Shown: in pieces, positions 56,749 to 64,000 of the stretch | How the letters are laid out: each line of letters starts with the position of its first letter | Numbering within the stretch: the first letter of the stretch is position 1 | Source: Eustoma russellianum | Lineage: Eukaryota > Streptophyta > Magnoliopsida > Gentianales > Gentianaceae | Reading direction: 5' to 3' | Length of the DNA stretch: 64,000 nt | Assembly (NCBI GenBank): GCA_036186865.1 | Contig: AP025065.1 | Coordinates: 4,805,264-4,869,263 of the forward strand | Notes under the pieces: model-generated | What the model saw: only the letters and a program-made list of their open reading frames with translations | What the model was told of the DNA's origin: nothing | The model's database searches: none | Program-made: the position numbers and the translations under genes

Positions 56749-59700
56749 GTAGTGCCCCGGCCCGATACCGTCATCGGAACCAGTGCACTCGCCGTAGTCT
56801 ACTACAAAAACTACGAAGCGTCAAGCAGATCAAGCGTACATCATTCTTGACGTAAGATAAATCAGCGGAAACGTCATCAAATTTAAAACTTCATCATCAT
56901 TAATACAACTAGAAAGTACAACGGAACTAAAAGGGTGTTTAGACAACTGTCTAACTTATCCTCCAGTACAGCATCATAAACATCAAGTTTTCCAACATAA
57001 AGAAAGTAAGCAAACATCTATCTACTTCCATGTCCATCGTCCCACTGAGCCCACTCGCCATCGTCTTCGATAAATACCATTTCATATTCCGGCTCACCTG
57101 AAAAGGAATAAAGTATCTGTTCTTAGCGAAATTATCGCCAGCAAGTAATCCGTCTATACACCTTACGGGATCACACACGACGAGTCACCAGTGTATAGAT
57201 CATTGAACAAAATAAGGTGCTCGGGTTAGCAAGTAGTAGCTTTATAAGAATGCCTCAAAACAGATAAGACACATAAATGATGCACGGATACGAGAATAAA
57301 CATGTACTAAAACAACATATCATCTTAAGCAAGTCATAAGCTAGTCACATCTCTTGCACATCAATCTTATGCTTCGTGTATCATGATGCATGTACTTCTT
57401 TAAAATCACACACAACACCCATGCATATGTCTTCTTTCATAAACATGTCATGTGTGTCATTTCACAAAACATTTCATAACTCTTCTTATCATATTCTTCG
57501 CGTAGCATAACCTTCTAAGGGCAAACATTCCTTGAGACAAACATTTTCTTTTATGACAAACATTCCTTGAGACAAACATTCTCTTTTAGGACAAACATTC
57601 CTTGGACCAAAGTTGTCCTAAATATTCCATAGAATATGCCTCTCTTGTCTCATCTTCAAAAACATTCTCTTTGGCCTCCAAAACAGTACATTCCTTTTGT
57701 CTATTTTCAGGGAACATCCCTTTAAAACCCGCTTCTAGACCTCCTTTTAGCCTGAATTTTTGCATGAATAATCTTTCCTACATGAGAGCAAGAATCACAC
57801 GAAAACAAGACATACATTTGCTTATTTTATTGAAAGACACCTATATGCACAAAAATTGATGCATGGAATGCAACTTCAGACTAAGACAAACTATCTTGCA
57901 TTTTGCACATCTTGGACCGCATCATTCCCTCCTCCTAGAAAAGATTCGTCCCAAATCCTAACATGTATGCCATGAGGGAGAAAGATCCTCAACAATGCAA
58001 CAAAGATACAAGACACACATGTATGCAACTTTCATCTTATGTTTAGGGTGAATGAGTAACGCAATGACAAAACATGCCCTTAGCAACTCACAAAAGCTGA
58101 TTTGATCATGCATCCACAATAAGTAAGTCCTCTTCCTCACATGTTTTGGATGCATTAGATCAGTCCACAGCAAACAGAACTTTATACCCCATGCTGAAAG
58201 GTCCACGGCCCCATAACATATAACTTTATACCCCGTGCTGAAAGGTCCACGGCCCCATAAAATACTTTATTTTCCGTGCTGATAGGTCCACGACCCCATA
58301 ACATATTTTATACCCTGTTGCTGATCCACCGGTCGCGCTTTTATACCCTGCTTTCGCAGGCGTGACTTTTATACCCTGCGATCAACCAGCAGCCATTTTG
58401 TCTTTCGAAAACTTTAAACTTCTCTTGTACACACATGTTCTTTCGCAAAGCAATTCTAAAATCAAATGCAAGTGCCCATGTCATGATGCATGATGCACAT
58501 GTAACTTCGTATCAAGCATGTAACACACACACATACATCTTACATATCAAGTATACGGTCTTGCACCTCAAACACTCCATGTTCGTATCTTTCCAAGTCC
58601 GTTCGTCTCACTAATTCACTTGGGATTCAATCTTATCCTTACTTAATCAAACTTACCATCTACATCTCAATTACACCTCAAATACCCTTGCATTTTATGT
58701 TCATAAGAAGTGTATAAAGTTACTACACATACATAAGGTGCCTAAAGGGTCAAAAAGACTTCCAATATACTTTGAACGCTACATGGAGCGCCTAATGTGG
58801 ACATGGAGCGCCTAATGTGGACATGGAGCGCCTATACTAGGCGTTCGAAGTGTTCGGGGATGTGCCGTATACATCGAACGCCTACATAAAGCGCCTAATG
58901 TGACATAGAGCGCCTAATGTAGGTGTTCGAAGTGTACGGGGATGCTCTAGGACACATTGAACGCCTACATTAGGCGCCTAATGTGACTTGAAGCGCCTAA
59001 TGTCGGTGTTCGAAGTGTTCTGACGGTTCTAAACTGCAGTTTTTCTACAGTAATTCCTCCCATCTCCTTTCTCCTTTAACCCTTTCTTGCTAAACCTCTC
59101 AAGATCCATTTTACCATCTAGATTCATCATACTTAACACACATCTAACATGAATTGATGCTTAGTTTGTCTAATAATATCCACTCTTAACCTTCTATCAT
59201 TCACAACCTTCAAAAGATACCATCAACATTCCCAACACAACAAGTCTATAACAATGTCATCATTCATCCTTCAATTTCCTGCACATACTCTCAAACATCT
59301 AGGTGTAGACAATCAACACAAGAATAGAACAAGACAATAAACACATCAAGAATACATTTTCATGGGCATGCTTGAGAAACAACAAAGCACCACATAACTA
59401 TTTTCAGAAATGTGGCCCAAAGAACAAGACTTTACGCAACTAGCAACAAAAATTACATATAGTAAAGCATTTAACATAGGCAAGTCAAGATTACTAATGT
59501 GTGATCCAATTTTTCTCTTTGTAAGAACATAGGGCCTAAAGTATCAAAATTAGCGTAAAGCGTATAGAAAGATTACTTGCCTTTGTTCCTAGTTAAGCTT
59601 ACGGATTTACTGCAGAATTTCGGTATGGATTGCACCTAGATTGGTCGCTCTTTCTTCCTTTTCTTCTTCTTCTCCTCTCTCTCTTTCTCTTGCGGTTTTC

Positions 59701-59957
59701 CCTCTCCTTTTTGGTGTTCTAACCGTCCCCCCTTAGGTTGAGATGGGGAGTTATACTAAGTTTTGGTAACTCCCTTATCCTTAGTAGGGACCTTATAGAT
59801 AATTTTCTTAATTACCTTTAATTCTACTTTTAACACCTTCTTCTTATTTTTCTATATTTTAAGTGACTAAGTATCACAATCTACATCATTAATTAAATTG
59901 CATTCACGGTTGACCTAGAGTATTGAAAGTCATGCTTAAAAGTCACGGGGTATGACA
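56749..59957 (-). repeat. Full LTR shared by gypsy-3 (5') and gypsy-4 (3')
   Basis: 3209 bp, TGTAGTGCCCCGG...GGGTATGACA. It has a primer site on one side and a polypurine tract (59958-59969) on the other, each belonging to a different internal region. Contains a roughly 36-bp tandem repeat with GACAAACATTCCTTGA (57525-57605), the TTTATACCCC array (58155-58390) and the palindrome array (58730-59012). In that array a 20-bp unit GGAGCGCCTAATGTGGACAT is present twice where the truncated LTR has it once. Confidence 0.95.
58730..59012. repeat. Palindrome array in the full gypsy LTR
   Basis: Second copy of the array at 50626-50890, including a perfect ACATTAGGCGCCTAATGT palindrome at 58967-58984. 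It has one extra 20-bp unit near 58798-58817. Confidence 0.9.
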
Positions 59958-60001
59958 TTCTACCCCCTTACAAAAAGTTTCATCCTCGAAACTTACGTAC
60001 C

Positions 60002-62051
60002 TTAATCAAAGATTCGAGGATACTTCTCCCGCATTTGATCTTCGAGTTCCCAAGTGGCCTCACGCTTTGTGTGGTTGCTCCACTGGACCTTTACATAAGG
60101 AATCACTTGCTTCCTCAACACTTGACCTTTCGGTCCACAATTTTTAGGGGTATCTCTTCGTATGTAACATCGTCCTTAAGTTCCAATGGTTGAGCTTCAA
60201 GTACATGACCTGGATCCGTCACGTACTTCCTTAGTTGTGATACGTGAAAGACATTGTGAACTTGCGCCAACACCGGAGGTAATGCTAACCTATAAGCCAA
60301 GGCTCCCACCTTCTCAAGTATTTCGTAAGGACCAATAAAACGAGGGCTTAGCTTGCCTTTTACTCCAAACCTCATGACACCCTTTGTAGGTGATACCTTC
60401 AAATAAACTTTTTCACCCACATCAAATTCCAATGGTCGTCGTTTGGAATCTGCCCAACTCTTGTTGCGATCCTGAGCTGCCTTGAGTCTTTCCCGGATGA
60501 CTTTCCCTTTTCTAGCGTTTTCTCCAATAGCTCAGGTCCGGTGATAGTCCTCACACCTACTTCGTCCCAATAAACAGGGGACCTACATTTTCTTCCATAC
60601 AAAGCTTCAAAAAGAGCCATGTCAATTGCGCTGTGGTAACTATTGTTATAAGAAAACTCCATCAGCTTTACCATTCCATCCCAACTCCCTTTAAAATCCA
60701 ACACGCAAGCCCTTAGCATATCTTCAAAGGTCTGAATAGTCCACGCGGATTGTCCATCAGTTTGGGGTACGCTGTACTCAACCTTAATTCCGTACCCATG
60801 GCTTTCTGGAATGCTGTCCAAAACTTATATGTAAACCGTGAATCCCAATCGGACACTATACTTACTGGAACACCATGCAAACTAACAATATTCTCCATAT
60901 ATAAATTCACTAACTTGTCAAGAGGTGCTTCACTTGAAACGGGTAGGAAATGGGTAGACTTTGTTAAACGATCCACGATGACCCAAATCACGTCATATCC
61001 ACTTATTGTCTTTGGTAAACCAGCTACGAAATCCATCGTGGCATGTTCCCATTTCCATTCCAGAATTTCTAATGGCATCAACAATCCACCAGACCGTTGG
61101 TGTTCCGCCTTGACTTGTTGACAAACTAAACACCTCTCTATAAACTCCGCAATATGTCGTTTCATTCCGGACCACCAATAATATTGCTTGAGATCTCTAT
61201 ACATCTTGGTGCTACCAGGGTGTATGGATAGCCTTGAGTTGTGAGCTTCTTGCAACACTTCCTTCCTAAGTTCATCAACATCAAGTACGTATAATCTTTC
61301 CCTAAACCATAAGCTCCCATCCTCTTTGGTCCGAAATCCTTCAACTTGGCTATGTTTCACCCTTTCCATTATTTCACTGAGGGTCTTATCATTCTTTTGA
61401 GCCTCCTTTATCCGATCAACCAAATTTGGCGTGATGGTCAATGTTGTCAGTACGTTCACCGTGGAGTCAATCAAATCCAAACCGAATTCCTCTATCTCTC
61501 TTTCCAATGGTGATTGTCGCGTATGGCTGGCCTTCCTACTTAACGCATCTGGCACTTTATTAGCCTTTCCTGGGTGGTAATGGATTGTCAATTCATAATC
61601 TTTTAGAAACTCCAACCATCTCCGCTGCCTCATGTTTAATTCTTTCTGAGAGAACAAATACTTTAAACTCTTATGATCCGTGAATACCGCGCACTTCTCT
61701 TCATACAAATAATGCCGCCAGATCTTCAAGGCGAACACAACCGCTGCAAGTTCCAGATCATGTGTGGGATAGTTTTGCTCATAAGGCTTTAGCTGTCTTG
61801 AGGCATATGCGATGACTCGTTCGTTTTGCATTAAAACACAACCTACAAACAAGGTATTAGTCTAAACTTAATAGGTATACAAGATCATAACCTTATACTA
61901 TAGTTTAAGTACCTAAACCATTCTTCGACGCATCACTATAAATCACAAACCCATCAGTTCCGAAGGGTTGAGCCAATACTGGAGCTGTCGTTAATCTCTT
62001 CTTAAGCTCCATGAAGCTTTATTTGTATTCCGCCGTCCACTCGAACTCGGA
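60002..62051 (-). pseudogene. pol: Gypsy-4 pol, 3' part (RNase H, integrase, chromodomain)
   Basis: About 98 percent like gypsy-3 by eye. The segment 60713-61852 is an unbroken 379-codon frame covering RNase H (YASRQLKPYEQNYPTHDLEL) and integrase up to PQ..DN. Further down are MDSIPESHGYG, YHSAIDMALFEALYGRK and RFIGPYEILEKVG, and after a one-base loss near 60130 the chromodomain VIPYVKVQWSNHTKREATWELE, ending at 60002. The RT side is cut at 62051, in the RT/RNase H connection, by the junction with Sirevirus C. The GLG/CVLM intron is present at 61843-61912 (70 bp). Confidence 0.9.
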
Positions 62052-64000
62052 CTTCTCCACCTGTTTATGGACGTTTTTGATGTTTTATGTATGCATACCA
62101 ACACAAATTTTGTGAATAAAAAATAATGAATAAGTGTTGACAAGATTATGTCAACATATAACACCAAAATTCCTACTTTCTTCTCCTTTACATATTGTGA
62201 TGAATCTTGCACCAAGGACACCTTGTAATCTCTAAAAGATGATTATTAATATCCTCTTATAACATATATAAGAGGTTCTTCAAGAAAAAAATAGAATGTG
62301 ACATCTCAAATCGTCACATATCCAGCTATAGTCAATAATATCATCGGTTGAGAGAATAAGATATAAGATCACCATATAATCTTCAAAATAATAATAACAT
62401 AGCTCCAGAATGAAGATAATAATATGCTCAAGAGATTCCTTGAGTTAAAATACCAAAAATACCCTTGGGGGTAAAATGACCAAAATACTCCTTGTGTGAG
62501 AAAACTCCGAAAATGCCCCCGATGGTCAGAGATAATCGCAATACCACCTTTGTTATGATAAATAAGATAATAATATGCACTTGACATATTTTCACCATAT
62601 GATGTTCCTACAAAACTCAAAATACCATTTTGCCCTTTTTGGTAAGTTGTAGAAACTTCCAAGGCACGTTAGTCACAAGACAATAATAATCACCAAAAAC
62701 ACATAATAAGAACATAATGAGCATGTATAAATCATTTACAAATGAAAACAACCATTTTATCACATTTTAAAAAATTATTTCTAAAAACTCTAGATATCGA
62801 TCGATCGAAGTGCCTCAGCTTCATAGATCGATGTCTCACATAAAGGTTCAGGTTCTGTCTCTGACCTACATCGATTGATCGCAGTGAGAGTTCGATGTAC
62901 ATCGATCGATCTATGTGTCTCAGGTTTAGAGATCGATGTCTCACAGAAAGGTCTTAAACTTTTCTGCCTTATATAGATCGATCGATGTGCAACAACCTGA
63001 GAGATCAATGTCAACTTGTTCAACTTTTTCAACTTTTAATCACATATAACACCACTCATCATGACTTTGAAAATTATCCAAACATATTTCTCAACATTCT
63101 CCCCCTTTTGGATGATTTTCAAAATAACCTAACATGATTTTAATGTCACAACTTATAACCAAAAGTTTAACCAAATGTTTAACCAAAAGTTTAACCAAAT
63201 GTTTGCAACTATGTTTTCAACTTTTAAATAGTATGCTGCTCCCCCTCAACTCATACTCTCCCCATTAACCTATGCTCCAAAATTTATACCAATAAAAACT
63301 TAGCATATGATTCATCATGACTTACCAACTAAAACATGACTTACAACTAAAATCATGTTCTTATTCTATCTCCCCCTTTATTTTGCAAATCATGCAAAAG
63401 ATAGAACTAGACAATGGTATCATAAGTCATCATTCCTAATTTGGCTCGTAAGTTTTCAAAAGTGGCTTGATTAAGGGGTTTGGTGAAGATGTCAGCGATT
63501 TGGTGATCAGTTCTTATATGGTTTATCACTATGTCCTCATTTTGAACATGATCGCGAAGAAAGTGGTATCGCACCTCAATGTGTTTGGCCTTAGAATGAA
63601 GCACCGGATTCCGGGAAAGATTGATTGCACTTGTGCTATCGCAGAAAATTGGAATCTTATTCATTTTAATGCCAAAATTACTAAGTTGCTGTTTAAGCCA
63701 AAGTATTTGGGTAGTACATAAACTCAAAGCGATATACTCGGCTTCAGTGGTAGAAAGAGCTACACTAGCTTGCTTTTTAGAAAACCAAGAGATCAAATTG
63801 GTTCTTATGAATTGACATGTACTGCTAGTGGATTTTCTATCTAACTTGCAACCACCATAATCAGCATCACTATATGCGTGTAATTCCAACTTAGCGTTTC
63901 TATCATACCACAGTCCTAAGTGAGGTGTATGCTTAAGATATCTAAAGATCTTTTTCACTGCATTGTAATGTGATACCTTAGGACAAGATTGAAACCTAGC
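62052..64000 (-). mobile_element. Sirevirus element C, rest of 3' LTR, purine tracts and pol end
   Basis: The LTR continues from 62052 to 63096 (CTCAACA end). It carries its own ATCGAT palindrome array (62795-63010, including one extra unit near 62985), the purine tracts AAAAGGGGGAGAA (63097-63109) and GGGGAGAGTATG / GAGGGGGAGC (63239-63263), and the C-terminal part of pol. The element leaves the window at 64000. It is diverged from element B by several percent in the LTR. Confidence 0.9.
63407..64000 (-). CDS. pol: Copia Pol, RNase H end (element C, cut by window edge)
   Basis: The frame stays open to the window edge: KKIFRYLKHTPHLGLWYDRN, DADYGGCKLDRKSTS, SWFSKKQASVALSTTEAEYIAL, IPIFCDSTSAINLSRNPVLHSK and FTKPLNQATFENL, ending MMTYDTIV. 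It is nearly identical to the end of the element B pol (5084 onward), with a handful of substitutions. It supplies RNase H, which removes genomic RNA during reverse transcription. Whether the rest is intact cannot be seen. Confidence 0.9.
   Translation of the reverse strand, partial: ARFQSCPKVSHYNAVKKIFRYLKHTPHLGLWYDRNAKLELHAYSDADYGGCKLDRKSTSSTCQFIRTNLISWFSKKQASVALSTTEAEYIALSLCTTQILWLKQQLSNFGIKMNKIPIFCDSTSAINLSRNPVLHSKAKHIEVRYHFLRDHVQNEDIVINHIRTDHQIADIFTKPLNQATFENLRAKLGMMTYDTIV

Larger units (their letters stand above)
49699..62051 (-). mobile_element. Gypsy tandem block (gypsy-3 plus gypsy-4), chromovirus
   Basis: Order on the plus strand: truncated LTR (49699-51833), full internal region (51834-56748, gypsy-3), full LTR (56749-59957), partial internal region (59958-62051, gypsy-4, pol 3' part only). 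All are on the minus strand and closely similar. One shared LTR between two internal regions is the expected product of recombination between neighbouring copies or LTRs. Neither outer edge is an element end: the left edge falls inside an LTR and the right edge inside pol, both with 4-5 bp of shared sequence with the host LTR (ACAC left, CTTCT right). There is no 5-bp target duplication; instead 53 bp of the host LTR is present on both sides. Confidence 0.85.

Overview
This window is plant nuclear DNA, probably from a eudicot. The evidence is Sirevirus-type Ty1/copia elements, chromodomain Ty3/gypsy elements, a plant RTE-clade LINE, an Au-like SINE, a hAT-type insertion, and tRNA-iMet-type primer sites (TGGTATCAGAGC). 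I found no convincing host gene, rRNA, tRNA or CRISPR array. Almost every base belongs to nested transposable elements, so this looks like repeat-rich intergenic heterochromatin.

Layout. 1-14836: the 3' half of a Sirevirus-like copia element (A, + strand) with decayed pol, an internal palindrome array, a decayed env-like ORF and a 3' LTR. It is split by a nearly complete Sirevirus (B, - strand, 2435-12425). 14934-15126: an Au-like SINE with a 12-bp target duplication. 15345-25921: a gag-only gypsy-type element with very long LTRs (4.3 and 3.7 kb) and a perfect TTCAT duplication; a hAT-type element sits in its 5' LTR. 26807-37055: an old LTR ('X') split by a full-length RTE LINE (26991-30855) and by a very young copia element with an intact 1549-codon polyprotein (31248-36904, TSD CTTAT, one LTR mismatch seen in 526). 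37056-39445: a LINE fragment, TA microsatellites and an inverted copy of LTR X. 39446-47617: chromovirus gypsy-2 (- strand, TSD TGTAT). 47618-48222: the rest of inverted LTR X. 48353-49698 and 62052-64000: a second element-B-type Sirevirus whose 3' LTR is interrupted by a 12.4-kb block holding a gypsy tandem (partial LTR, internal region, LTR, partial internal region; gypsy-3 and gypsy-4).

How the parts relate. Each autonomous element carries the usual gag, protease, integrase, RT and RNase H modules (plus a chromodomain in gypsy-2, -3 and -4) between LTRs, with a primer site after the 5' LTR and a polypurine tract before the 3' LTR. The gag-only element lacks all pol functions and would need a helper. 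Three observations stand out. First, arrays built on an 18-bp palindrome (ACATTAGGCGCCTAATGT type) occur both in copia element A, in its LTR and again before its env-like ORF, and in the unrelated gypsy-3 LTRs. Second, the chromovirus pol genes contain short GT-AG introns, two at positions shared between diverged families. Third, one copia copy is young and apparently intact.

All alignments were done by eye. Percent identities are rough, and family names rest on recognised motifs, not on searches.
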